This document shows, in pieces, positions 36,099-48,197 of a stretch of 64,000 nucleotides of DNA (position 1 is its first letter; each line of letters begins with the position of its first letter). The stretch is from Crotalaria pallida. Lineage: Eukaryota; Streptophyta; Magnoliopsida; Fabales; Fabaceae. The position numbers were made by a program, and so were the translations under genes. The stretch is from positions 150,164,597 to 150,228,596 of the forward strand of contig CM075652.1 in the NCBI GenBank assembly GCA_037953625.1. The letters are read 5' to 3'. The notes below the pieces were generated by a model that was not told the DNA's origin, searched no databases, and was given only the letters and a program-made list of their open reading frames with translations.

Positions 36099-38492
36099 TA
36101 AATACTCTGTAGCGCACTTTTAACCGATTTACACATAGTGAGAAAAGCAGTTAGCCGTAGTTATTATTCTCAAAGTTATCAAAAAAATATCAAACTTCCA
36201 AAATTACTCCTATATAAAATTAACTCATTAAGTGCAATCTAGATTAAAGGCAATCTAGATTAATTGAGTTATTATTATGGAAAAAGTAAAAAAATTTCTT
36301 GAAATGTGGAACATAGAGTAAAATTATTAGGGATATATTTTGTATATGTTATTTAATGCTGCCTATATATTATAAAATGATTTACATTTAGGGACAAATA
36401 AATCTTAAAAAATGAGACTTACAAATAAAGCGGGAGGAAGTACTCGTATATATTGATGGAGTTTTAAGTCTTGATAAATCTTGTAATGAAGATGTATTGT
36501 GCAATTGCAGGATTTGATAAGGAAAGAAAGCAACGCAGGACAGAGGGGTTGGTCGTCTTAGAATTTGCTGTGTCCCAAATGTGGAGAACATTGCATTATG
36601 TTTGAGAAGGCTAAGAGCAACAATTGCCTCACTCGCTGTTGAGAGATGGCTCTTTGGACTCATTGGTTGTACAATCTCTTGGAATGTGAACTTGTCCCAC
36701 CAAAATTTCATTGTTTTAGGCCCAGCATTCATCAAGTCTTCGCAACTGAATCTTGCCTTCTACTGTATATTTCTCCTATTGTTGACACGCGTCAATTATT
36801 TGAAAAAAGGGCTTACATAATGTTACTACTTGTACTCCTCTCCACCACGTTATAAATGAATTGTCATTTGTCAATGAAGAGATTAATTGCCAAGCTTTTG
36901 TATGAAGACACTTTTCTCTCTTTGGCTGATATTTTGATAGTAGTACTATTTTTCTGAGTTTTGCAATTTCACGCTTCTTTTATTTACAATATTGTATATG
37001 TTCCGTTTAGTACTAAATGTAAGTTTCTTTTGGAAATTTTTAGGTATTTAATGTAAGTTTTTTTCAAATTTTCAATGGCTTAAATATCTCTATTTACTCA
37101 ACACTTTTTAGAATTCTAATAATAATTATAAGGATAATTTTAAAAAAATATACGAAGCAATTAAATTTTTAACGTCATTTATAATACTAACTAATCTTGT
37201 CAAAAGATTATTGTTGTAATAAAAATAAATAACATTTAGAATAGAAGAATGTAATATTTATATATACGTATATTAAAAAAAAAAATTTGTGAGGGCAATT
37301 GCCCACACTACTTACCATATGTAGGTCCATCACTGAACAAACCTATAAGAGTATCTTTAGGGTATTAGTTAAGTAATTAAAAAAAGTTATTTTAAAAAAT
37401 ATTGAATTTAAAACATGTAAATTTAAATTTTCAATATAAATTTTAGACCTAGTGTATTTTTTAAACAATACCCTAAAAATATTGTTAACCTAGTGAATGA
37501 TTTAAAGCGAAAGGATGCTCTTTGGCACAGTAGATCAGGTCATCAGCCATATGCTGCTTTAAGCCAAGTTCCTCAAACAATAATAATTATAACAATGACT
37601 CATCATGCACATCATTGAAGACTGCTCACATACATGTCGTTTTTAAGTAGTACTAAGAAGATCCTTAATATATACTCCATATATTAATCCTGACCACGCA
37701 CGATTATTATAATAATATTCTTACTTGTGACTTTAATTTGTCATTAATCATGATGCTGATGCTGATGCTGCTATATACATACTCCATGCATATACAGTAT
37801 TCATATTCAATGCTCGCTGAAGTTAATTAGCAGTTAGGTTTGTATTGACTTGACTTTGGTCCGGTGAATGAAATTAAAATAATGTGCCAGCTGCATGCAT
37901 GCATGGACTTGCGTATGGAATTTTCCGTGCATGGCTTCCAACACTAGCTAATTGCCTTGAAACCTATCCATATATCCCTCTGATCTGTTTGTTCATTTAT
38001 CATCAAGTGATCGGGGATAATATAAACTAATTAACAGTCAGTCGTCATAAAGAAACATTGCATCAAAGTTCCTCATTATCACATATATAGATAGATGCTA
38101 TGTAACGTCATTTGAACAAGAGTCAGTCATAAAGAATATGATATGACATTTCAAGAAGCATGCATGGCCAACTTAGTGAGTGGCTGGGAAACAGGCCACG
38201 GAAAATGCTGATGATGCACCCTGGCCTGCATGCTCCTTAAGAGATATCGCATCATTATTCATGGACTTTACTTAGCTTCCCATCACCTCAATCTAATTTC
38301 ATGTGGTTGAATCTTCATTCATGACAAATGTTGTCGCAGCAAGTTTTTGGATATTGTAGACTTAAAAACTTTTCGAATGATGGGGATTTTCTTAATCTCA
38401 ATTTTAAAGAATGAGGATAAGAAATTAAAAAATGAATTTTTTAATAAAAAATTAAGTATTTAATAACTCAAGTTATAATGAACTTAGTTATC
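36099..38492. other. Intergenic spacer
   Basis: No supported gene. The overlapping frames at 36388-36855 have no recognisable domain and conflict between strands. Confidence 0.45.
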
Positions 38493-39274
38493 ATACACTA
38501 CTAGAAAAATCCGATTTAGAGACGGAACGAAATCCGTCTCTAAAACATGAATATTCCGTCTCTAACAGCTTTAGAGACGGAATTAGAGACGGAACAGTGT
38601 TCGTCCCTGAAAATGGCGTCGCAAAAATAATCAGAGACGGACATTGGATTCCGTCTCTAATTCGAGACGGATATTTCCGTCTCCAAAATATTTTGATTCG
38701 GTCTCTAAAAAAAATTGAAATCCGTCTCTAACAGTGACGGAAAGATTCCGTCTCTAGTCCAAAAATAATCCGTCTCTGATCTGAGACGGATAACTATTCC
38801 GTCTCTGATTCCTAGGTTGATCATCTGTCTCTAATGCTTCAATTTCCGTCTCAGATCAGAGACGGCAATAATTCCGTCTCTATTTCCTAACAGTAACATC
38901 CGTCTCTAATCATTAAAATTTCGTCTCTAATTTCCAGATTCAACATCCGTCTCTAACAACTGAAATTCCGTCTCTAATTCTCAAACTGGTGCAACTCATT
39001 TTTTAAATCCTATTTTTTTAATCCCTATATTCTTTAAACCTGTGTAATTTTAAATCCTGTTGTTTTCTTTTTCAATATTCTAACACTTTTAACCTTTGGA
39101 CAAAGCTACTCAAAAACATAAATAAAACATATCTATTATATGAGCAAGAAATGAAGTCAAAATACAAAAAATATCCCAAGTATAATCCAAAACAAAACAT
39201 TGCTAGTTCAAAATACTCCAAAAATAAATTACATACTTAAGTCATTTTTTAAAAAGATAAACTAACAATCAGTA

Positions 39275-41771
39275 TCAATTATCATTGTCCATTTGATCTT
39301 CATCAATGTCATCTTCCTCTAATGCTTTCAAGTTATGAAGAGTCATCATCTTTTGAAACATTTTCTCCCATTGCTCCATCTTTTTTTTCATAATTTCTTG
39401 TTCAGCATTCATTATTTCTTGTTCAGCATTCTTTCGTTGAAGCTCAAGAGAAAGATCCTCAATTTTAGTTTTCATTTGAGTCACCTCTTCTTGTGATACT
39501 CCCTCCACGTAAGAAGTGGAGGAAGATGGGAGAATACTAGAGGCTTTTGATCCTAACCCATAAACTCTTCCTTTTTTATTTCTTCCTCCAACAACATCTA
39601 GGTAGATACTATTTTGAGATTCCAGGCTACTGCTTCCATCACCACCACTTTCTGATTCCGCAACCCGTTTTCGATATGTGTCCTGAAAAGATTGACTCAA
39701 TTAAACAAATTTCATGTTAACAAAATAAACAAAGTAACTTAAAGGTCAGTTTTTACATACGCCGATGTCTTCTTGGTGCTTAGTGAGAAACTCATTTGGC
39801 TTCCCTTTCGACCGATGAAGTTGCTCATATATCTCAAAAAACGTTGGTTCTCTACCTAATTTAACTTTCTAAAACAATAAAAAGGATAAAAGATTACCAA
39901 ACCATAATAGAGAGATATTTTACAATATAATACACATTAATGTGACAAGAGGAGAAATAACAAGAGGAAATAACTAGGGAAATTCATTTTGTAGCAATCA
40001 TTATGGAATTCAAAAGCAGCATACCTTAATCAAGATAATGATCATTAAAATCTGAAATTTGATAGCTAATAATTAAAATCTGAAAATTTTCTAATTGAAA
40101 CCCTTGTGATCAGCTATCCTAGGAAACAAAATTACAAAACAGATAACGATTGAGTTATGCATTTCCACTTAGATCTAGGCAGTCACAGTGGAAATTAAGC
40201 AGCAAAATGACCTTGCTTTCAAGGCAAATTGGTACCAGATGGATGCAAATTAGAAACTGGAAAATTTCAGAGTAAAAGTGCAATTATTAGAAGTCCAATA
40301 AATCAGATGATGTGTTGTATTAGAAGTCCAAAAACAGGAAATTAATTTAGCAAGAAGCCATCATCATAAACCATAACCCAAAAAGAGAAAACTAAGACAA
40401 AAGGTGTTTATTCACCTTTGCCACAAGTTGCTACTCAAGTGTTAATAGAGAAAATAACAGGGCAACTTATGCCAAACATGGATCAGTACATGTGAGAATT
40501 AAATAAGCATCTGTAATCTAGTTAAAGAATTTTCAGTTAAAAGAATAAAATATTTTGGCTAATATTGCTGAAAAGAACTACACAAATAGCACAATTAATA
40601 GGAACACTGAAGATGCAGTAAATACTTCTAGTGATAATGCAGCAGCTATTGATTGAGAGATTAATGCTGCAATAGAGCTGTAATAAGTGTATATAGAAGC
40701 AGTCTTTCAGTTTTAAGAAGATTTATATCATACATAGTCAATTCAAGAGAGTAATCTTACCTACTTAAATTAAATAAGGATGTTATTCTAACACCATTAC
40801 AAAGTAATAAATTATCCATTTTTCTAATCAAACTTTTGATATATCATTCCCACATGCAATAATTAAGTCATAATTAAGTCACTCACCAATCTCCTAGCAT
40901 GCTCATCAACGTCTATGGACCCTCCACTATGGACATTCATTCCTTCTTGAGCTAGTCTGTTGAGCTTGTTTTTTGTAGACTTATTCACCCAATCCTCAGC
41001 TCTCCATTTAGCTCTCATTTCCTCTAAAAAACCACCCCTTATCCATCTTCCCTTATCCTCCCCTGTTCGCACCTTGTGCAAAGCATTTTTCAGTGAAGTT
41101 GATCCTTTACTATTAAAGGACTTTCTGATGTTGTCTTCATCTTCGGGCAGCCACTTGAACAAGACCTAGAAAAGACAAGTGTCATGTAAATACTAAGTAA
41201 ATACCAAATGTCATGTAAACTTATCATAAAATCAAAACATCTTACATTAAATTCAAATGTCATGTAAACTTATCAGAAAATCAAAACATCTTACATTAAA
41301 TTCACCAAACCACCCATCTTTAACGTCCTTAGGTACATCTCCCCAACATATCCAAGGCCCTTCAAACTTTTCCTTGAAGATTTGGCTGACTTTCCCCCTT
41401 ACAGGGAAGCTTGGGAAAAACCTGAAAAATTGAAAATAAAAGGTTTATAAAATTTTGTATCTATATTATATGTATTAAAATATTTAAATTACTTACTTAA
41501 GATTAGGTGCCGATTTGATCCAAGTACGTCCATCTGCATCCTTCCTCCCCCACCTAATGATCTCAGATGATGAGGAGGCCACATCATGTTGTTGCACAGA
41601 AGAAGAAGGAGGTGGGTTGCTTTCCAAATCGGTAGATGGATGTTCAGGGGAACTACGAGCAGAGTTTGGAACATGTGCCCCAATTTGAGAACTGGTAGGA
41701 GTTACGGTATGTTGTATGGATGGTTGAGAGGTAGCCTTTCCTTTACCCTTGCCCTTGCCTCTACCTGCCAT
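39275..41771 (-). CDS. TNPA-like protein of the CACTA element (Transposase_24 / Ptta type, 5 exons)
   Basis: Minus-strand exons are 41771-41497, 41421-41295, 41165-40887, 39868-39761 and 39682-39275. All junctions are GT-AG in phase and the joined frame is open for 398 aa. The N-terminus is basic (MAGRGKGKGKGKA), followed by a Ser/Pro-rich region. The middle carries the plant-transposase (Ptta/En/Spm) block: RGKVSQIFKEKFEGPW, LFKWLPEDEDNIRKSF, GRWIRGGFLEEMRAKW, EPTFFEIYEQLHRSKGKP and LTKHQEDIG. The C-terminus is a coiled coil (SQEEVTQMKTKIEDLSLELQ, duplicated NAEQEIM) with an acidic end. TNPA-type proteins bind the subterminal repeats and assist transposition. No damage is seen, which suggests a young element or selection for repeat binding. 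Confidence 0.85.
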
Positions 41772-41940
41772 CTATATATATAGAAATTATACCATAGATT
41801 CATAGAACTATCAAAATATGCAAGTTAAAGAAATTAACAATAATAGCACAATCACATAACCAAATCCAAAATTACATAATACATGCCATTAAATGTCTTT
41901 TACACACGAGATACTAACTAAACAATATTATAATATTTTT

Positions 41941-44158
41941 TTAATTAATGTTTTCATCTTCATTGACTTCTTCAAATTCAGCATCTTCATGTAATTCCAT
42001 GTCAAGTTGATTAACCCCATTTAATTCATCAGCTTCTTCAATAGGATCATTTTCATATTCAATGCCTTCTTCAAATTCATCATGTTCTCCTATGTCCAAG
42101 TGAAGTTGATCCACCCCATTTAATTCATCCATTTCACCATCTTCATCAACTAGACTTTGTTCAAGATTGTCATCTGCAATCGTCATATCCATTACTGAGT
42201 CATCTTGGTATGGAGCATCATCATCATGGTTCGAGGCATCATCATCTTCAAGGCTACTTGTTTCAAAACTTTGAATTGTGTTTCGTGCCTTGGTCTTGAT
42301 TACAACTAACCACCCTTGATGTCCTTCAGGATATGTTGTATAATATACCTGCTCTGCTTGTTGTGCAAATATGAATGGATCATACTTCTTATATCTCCTA
42401 GATTCTTTAACTTCAACAATCCCATAACTATCTATCTTTGTGCCCAAATTTGGAGTGGGATCATACCAATCGCATTGGAATAGAACCAACTTTTTGATAG
42501 GCCATCCAGGATAACGCATCTCAATTATATTAGTTATGACCCCATAATAATCATTTTGAATTGCACCATTCACACCACCTCGAACGCATACGCCATAATT
42601 TGTTGTCTTCATCCCTACACCGTGATCTTTTGTGTTAAATTTGTAACCATTTAAGGAATACATAGGCCATTTGTTGACTTTGTTTAAAGGTCCCCGTGCC
42701 AAATTCCTTATAAGTTCATTTTCGACATTGTTATTTAACACCTATTTCACAAATCTCAAAGTTAGTTTCTACTAGAAAGCAAATGGACAAGATTAAGATA
42801 TTAGATACGTCATACTCAACGTACATATTGACCAAACCAAGTGGGAAACGTTGCAGAAATTTGCTTATCTACTTCTGTGTCACTTTGACCAAGTCCTCGT
42901 AGCATATTCGTACATATGCTGCATTAGTATCATAAATTAAACAACTTCAAGTGGCATTAGTATCATAAATTAGCATATCATTAGTGTAAGAAGAACTTAC
43001 CTAAGATAAGGCTCTACTTCAGGACAATTTAGAAGGACATATAAATGTGCAGCTTCCATTTCCCTTGTTTCCAAAGTACATGTCATGCATTTTCCAGAAG
43101 GACGTCCGGGATAATTAAAGATAGAGAAAGGTGGTGCAACTGAACATCCGTCACCCCCATCATCATTTCGTGGCACTCTTGTCCTCCTACTCGACACATC
43201 AGGTGGATAATAGTAAGATGCAAACGTAGATGTCTCCTCTACTAAATAAGCTTCACAAATGGAACCTTCAACTGCAGCTGCATTCCTGACCTTGTCTTTT
43301 AAGGTACGAATAAACCTAATAAAAATAATTGAGGGCATAAGTAATTAAGAGCATTAGAACTCAGTTGAAAAGAAAGAAGGATATATAAGTAAGTCTACCT
43401 TTCAAACGGATACATCCATCGGTATTGCACAGGACCACCAACCCTAGCTTCATAAGGCAAATGAATTGGGAGATGTTCCATCGAGTCAAAGAAACTTGGA
43501 GGAAATATTTGTTCTAGTTTACACAAAATGATTGGAATGTTTTGCTTCATCACATTTAAACTATCCAATGTCAACAATGGTGAAGTTAATTGTGCAAAGA
43601 ATTGACTGAACTCAGTAAGAGTGTTCCAAATGGGCTTTGGTAAAGCCTTCAATGCAATTGGGAGCAAACGAAGCATAAAGACGTGACAATCATGGCTTTT
43701 CATGCCAAAAAACTTTCCTTCCCTTGTGTCAACACACCTACCCAAGTTGGAGGCATACCCATCAGGCAGCTTCAGTCTTTTCGTCCACTCACAAACTGCC
43801 AAGTTTTGTTGCTTAGTAAATGTGTACTTTGCTTTGGGTTTTTTAAGTTTCCCACTTGCATCAACCACCAAGTTAAGATCAGATCGTCTGCAAATCTCTG
43901 CTAAATCCATTCTAGAAGTGAATTTGTCTTTCGTCTTACCCTTTGTATCCATAACCGTGTATATGGTATTAAGAAACACATTCCTCACAATATCCACTTT
44001 TTGCATGGACACCTCAACTCTCCTGTCATTTTATAATCATTTTGTGCGCAACCAAACTCCAAGAACTCAATAACCCCTGCCAAAAATTCATCTGTAACCC
44101 TTCTCTTATCAGGACCAACCCTTTTATCCATCCACTTGCGATGATCAGGAGCTTCCAT
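41941..44158 (-). pseudogene. TNPD/tnp2 transposase gene lacking the catalytic domain
   Basis: The N-terminal segment starts at 44158 (MEAPDHRKWMDKR... ELRCPCKK) and is the Transpos_assoc domain. Its frame hits a stop at about 44,000. In another frame the sequence jumps straight to the post-catalytic region: 44012-43399 (NTIYTVMDTKGKTKDKFTSR, ICRRSDLNL, LPIALKALPKPIWNTLTEFS, FPPSFFDSMEHLPIHLPYEA; DUF4218), then exons 43315-43001 and 42741-41941 (DUF4216, MRYPGWPIKKLVLFQCDWYD), ending in an acidic tail. The whole Transposase_21 DDE core, normally several hundred residues between these parts, is absent. An internal deletion with a frameshift at the junction explains this. Confidence 0.85.
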
Positions 44159-44458
44159 TATTGTGTGTCTAATAATTAAATAAGCGAATATGTGACATGT
44201 CCATTATAGTAGCATCACCGTCTACGTTAATTAAATAAGTGAAGATGTGACATGACACAAACAAAATACGTTTATTGTTTGATTAGCAAAAACAATAGCA
44301 GAACAGCAGCAAATACTAACAATATGTCAATTATAGTAGCAGCACAATAGCTGAACAGCAGCAAAAACAATATTATAAACAACACTAACAATAAGTATGT
44401 TATGCCAAACCTTTATGTGGTTTAGGCATTTAGATTTAATGCATCCATATTATCATTA

Positions 44459-44600
44459 TAAAACCAGTTTTAAAATCAGATTCAAAACCAGTTTTTGGAC
44501 CAGTTTTAAATTCAGTTTTAATACATCCACAAACTTGAAAACCAGTTTTAAAATCAGATTCAAAACCAGTTTTAGGACCAGTTTTGTAATCATTTTAGAA
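44459..44600. repeat. AAAACCAGTTTT palindromic repeats, 80-bp duplication
   Basis: Inside the CACTA element. The word AAAACCAGTTTT (self-complementary apart from the centre) and close variants recur about six times. A block including AAAATCAGATTCAAAACCAG is duplicated with an 80-bp period. A role as an extra protein-binding array is possible but unproven. Confidence 0.6.
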
Positions 44601-44775
44601 ACGGTTTAGGGATGAAAGAGAAATCTTTGAGTACCCTGAAATTACATCACATACAAAACAAGACACAAAAGACAAATTAAAAGAGAAATTAGAAATTGAA
44701 TCACAAGCAGATATTAACAGATCATCATGTGGCATAGATCGATTGAAAGTAATTGTGAATAGTTATAATAATTAC

Positions 44776-44899
44776 CTTGATTGGTTATTAAGGAAAGTGC
44801 CCGTCCTTCTACAGCCGAAGATTTCTCTGAAATTGAAACAACCATGATGATCAGCATTAAAAAAAAAAGCACATGGGGCTTATTCATATTGATAGCCAT
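44776..44899 (-). pseudogene. Captured first exon encoding a signal peptide
   Basis: Inside the CACTA element. On the minus strand, ATG at 44899 opens MAINMNKPHVLFFLMLIIMV, a strong secretory signal. It continues to an Ala-x-Glu-Gly region (SSAVEGRALSLITNQ) and a good donor (CAAG|GTAATT) at 44776. A TATA box (TATAAATA on the minus strand, plus 44981-44989) lies about 85 bp upstream. This is promoter plus exon 1 of a small secreted protein. No second exon is visible before the transposase gene, so it appears to be a captured fragment. The parent family is not identified. Confidence 0.6.
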
Positions 44900-47130
44900 A
44901 GCATATTGATAGAAATTACCAAGACACAAAGAAGATAAAATGCTGAAACTAAGTATAAGAGGAAGAGAAACAAGACCAGCTATTTATACACTTCCAAGAA
45001 TAAAGATGAATGCAGAACAGCTGGGAAAAGTAATCAACAAACCAATCACAGAAACTGTAACTAACAGGTTGAAGCAGAAAATTCTAAGAATGCAGAACAA
45101 GTTCTAGAAAAGGATTGAAAATTCTAAATTGAATAGGCCAATTGACCATGAGTTTAGGATTAACAAAAACATGAACACTCAAAGAGTCTGATGTGGATGA
45201 GAGGGTTCCTATTAATTTTAATCTTGAACTAAAATTAGTTTTTTTTTAGCAGTATGAGATATATCTTTAATCCAACCACTAATGGAACAAGCCTAGGACC
45301 CAGTACCACAAAAATAAAGTTTCCATGGCAACATGATAGTTTGAACATCAATTCAAAGTCAAACCAAACAGTGTGGTCTTTACAATTTTTATGCAGAACA
45401 AGAAATCAGATGCAGAACAGAGCAGGACGAATTAACACCTTGAGTCTACAAGGAAAAAAAAGCTAAGTAACTAAAAATACCACCCACACACGCCAAAGGA
45501 AAAAAAAAGAAAAAACCCTGCACTTTCTCCACGTAACTTATCTAAAATTTATTTAAAATATTTCAGCACTTTGTCCTCATTCTCCAGATTTTAATCCGAA
45601 AAAAAAGGTACAGGTGCAGAGAAACAATAAGATTGAGATCAAATTTTTCTTTAACATTAGCCAATTTGATCAACCATTTATTATTAACAGTGCTGCTTTA
45701 TTTAAGAGCCACAACTCAGAAATCCAAGAGATTGTAATCTAACTATTAAAAAATAATTTGAGATGGCAAAACAATTTTTTGAGCTGGAAAGGATATAGTA
45801 GAAAAGGTCCACAACCCCATGGAGGGTAAAACCCTTAACAATGTAAAAGAGGGAAACATATGAAATCAGAAGTTATGTTAAATGTGTCAGAAAAAGGAGG
45901 TGAGACCAACTATATTTAGATGAAGAAAATTGTGTAGATGTGAAGTGATAGATAGATAGATGTGTGAGTATCATATCATCACTCATCTATCTACAATTTG
46001 CATGCATTGCGATATTTTTTTGAAGGGAAGACAATTCAGCTAGGACTTCAATTTTAGTTGCTTTTCCCCTCCCATTTACTATGTTATTTTCACTGCACTT
46101 ATATGATATGTACTCTATTATCATTCCCTTCTTTTAATCTTTTGCTCCTTTTTCTTACACAGTATCTGGATGAGAACAAATCCTTGATTCTGAAGATTGT
46201 TGAAAGCCAAAATTCTGGAAAGCTGAATGAGTGTGCTGAGTATGAATCATTCTAATTCTCTTGTCAGTTAGATATATTTAGTATTAGTATCTCTCATTTA
46301 TAAATTTCCTATAGCTATCTATCTTAGTGCCTAGTTGACAGTGTAGAAAATCCGTAACTCTATTCGGTCCTTAGGAAGCCACCAACCACTATACAAGGAA
46401 TGCAATGCACTACTACAGATGTTCCTTTCAATACATAATCTAATATATGTGACAGAATCCTGAAATACACATAACAAACTGCAACCACAATAGTGGATAA
46501 AAAAATAGTGAAAATATAAAATTGAAAATAAGATGGGGTTATTGCTCTAAAAAAATGTACAAAGCAGCAGAGTCACAAATAAAAATACAACCAAAATTGA
46601 ATCTAAAGGTATTCTAAGGATAGGCCACTAAAGGATAAACAAAACTAACAGGATAATCAAAGGATAGGCCATTTCAGTGAGAAGAAAATCGATTCGTCGA
46701 GTGAGTGAGAAGAAAATTGATTTGGTGTTTTCAAAAGCCTAAAATGTCGAGTGAGTGAGAAGAAAATCGATTTGGGCTTACCTATGAAGAAGCACGGAGG
46801 AGGCTGTCACAGTCCAAGGTTCCTCTGCTGTCCACGGTGCCTTTGCTATCGAGTGAGTGCCTTTGCTGTCGAGTGAGTGCCTTTGCTGTCTATCCATGCT
46901 GCCGTCGTCGAGTTTGGGGTGTGGCTGCTACTATGGTTGTGAAGGAGGGAGGCTTTTAGGGTGTGGTGGCTGTGATGGTTGTTAGGGTATGGCTGCTACG
47001 ATGGTTGTGAAGGAGGGAGGCTTTTGGGGTGAAGTGAATAGGGGAAGCTTTTCAGTGGAGGGAGATTAAAGGTAGCTCCCGCTTTTTTTTTTGTCATAAA
47101 CAAAACGACAGTGTTTCATTTTATTTTTAT
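44900..47130. other. Non-transposase cargo region of the CACTA element
   Basis: Apart from the two captured exons, this holds promoter- and intron-like AT-rich DNA up to about 46700. Then comes a GC-richer block (46740-47060) with repeated words GTGAGTGCCTTTGCTGTCGA and GGCTGCTACNATGGTTGTGA, likely the leader of the element's own transcript or further foreign DNA. Confidence 0.5.
46163..46239 (+). pseudogene. Captured exon of a GRF-INTERACTING FACTOR (GIF1/AN3, SSXT domain)
   Basis: Inside the CACTA element, opposite to the transposase genes. A 77-nt segment encodes YLDENKSLILKIVESQNSGK followed by LNECAE, the centre of the SSXT (SNH) domain of GIF1/AN3. That domain binds growth-regulating factors and SWI/SNF. 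The segment is bounded by an acceptor (TTTCTTACACAG) and a donor (GTATGA), so exon and intron flanks were copied together. No other GIF exon is recognisable nearby, and it cannot encode a coactivator by itself. Confidence 0.85.
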
Positions 47131-47472
47131 TTTTTTTAATTTTTATAGCCTCAGAGACGGACTTATTCCGTCGCTGGAAAATTTTTCTTTTAGAGACGGA
47201 ACGTTTCCGTCTCTACCTTTGTTAAAACTGGTAAAATTAGGCTTTAGAGACTGATTTAGAGACGGCTCTAGAGACGGAAGATCTAGAGACGGATTAATCC
47301 GTCTCTATTGTTGCATTTATCCGTCTCTAATTTTTAGAATTTAAGGGTTGGAAGTTCTTTTCGTTTTCCGTCTCTGATTTTAAAATTCCGTCTCAAATTC
47401 CGTCTCTAGTAGAGACGGAAAAAATTCCGTCTCTAACTACCGTCTCTAAATCAGACTTTTCTAGTAGTGATA

Positions 47473-48089
47473 ATTTTTTTTACTATTTTTAACTTTTTAA
47501 TTAAGCAAACCCATATTTGTTATATTTAATTATTTCAAGTTTAAATCTCTCTCTTTTTTTTTTTGCTCCTGAGCTAAAATTGTAAAATTGTTTTTTTAAG
47601 AAAAAAACATTTCTCTCACAATCAGTTATAAACAAATTCAAATTACAATCCATTATAATTATTTAATCAAAATTTGATTATAGCCAAAATCTAATTTTCA
47701 TAGTTAGTTATACCAAATAGACTCATTCATGTAACCAGGTGTGAGTACGAAACAAGTTGAAATGAGTTAAACTTGTCTTTAATCCATCCTTAATTAGAAT
47801 ACAAATTCAAATTAGAAAAGGGCCAAGATAAGGGCATGATATAAATTATATATATATATATATATATAATTTATGTATATAATTTATGAAAATATGGATT
47901 TATTCTTAATTAAGATAAAAATGACAAAAAATTAATATAATGATATAAGTTTTTCATAACAAAATTGCTATTATTTGTAAAAATTTGTTTAGATGATTTC
48001 TAAAATTTAAATATCAAGTTATTGTGTAATAATAATTGATTTACTATTCAAATTAAAAAAAAAATGATGATGTTGTTGTCAAAATTAAC
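47473..48089. other. AT-rich spacer right of the CACTA element
   Basis: No gene. An ATATAAATTATATATATAT palindromic microsatellite lies at about 47838-47885. Confidence 0.5.
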
Positions 48090-48197
48090 CTACAAATAGG
48101 TCTATACTTCATAGGAAGTGACATGTGTCACTTGTTTATTATTGATTGGTTAACAAGTTACACATGTCACTTTCTTATGACATATACTTGTTTGTAG
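48090..48197. mobile_element. Small foldback element (108 bp)
   Basis: The ends CTACAAATAGGTCTAT and ATATACTTGTTTGTAG are imperfectly inverted. Inside, GTGACATGTGTCACTTGT is mirrored by ACACATGTCACTTTC. MITE-like, non-coding. Confidence 0.55.

Larger units (their letters stand above)
38496..47469 (-). mobile_element. CACTA (En/Spm) element, 8,974 bp, gene-capturing and defective
   Basis: The terminal inverted repeats start CACTACTAGAAAA on both ends, then RTCYGATTTAGAGACGG. They are flanked by the 3-bp target duplication ATA (38493-38495 and 47470-47472). Subterminal regions (38510-38990 and 47150-47460) are packed with TCCGTCTCTAA / TTAGAGACGGA in both orientations, the expected transposase-binding repeats. 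Minus-strand genes inside are a complete TNPA-like gene (39275-41771) and a gutted TNPD gene (41941-44158). The 44.2-47.1 kb part carries foreign exons (44776-44899 and 46163-46239). The element is long enough to look autonomous but lacks a catalytic transposase. Confidence 0.96.

Noticed and set aside
36388..36855. Overlapping frames on both strands as a gene
   Set aside because: No recognisable family on either strand, no clear promoter or splice pattern.
38510..38990. GAGACGG arrays as a satellite or tandem repeat
   Set aside because: The units occur in both orientations with variable spacing and are confined to CACTA termini, so they are subterminal repeats.
43683..44073. Plus-strand frames opposite the CACTA transposase gene
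   Set aside because: Shadow frames; the minus strand matches the DUF4218 region of tnp2 transposases.
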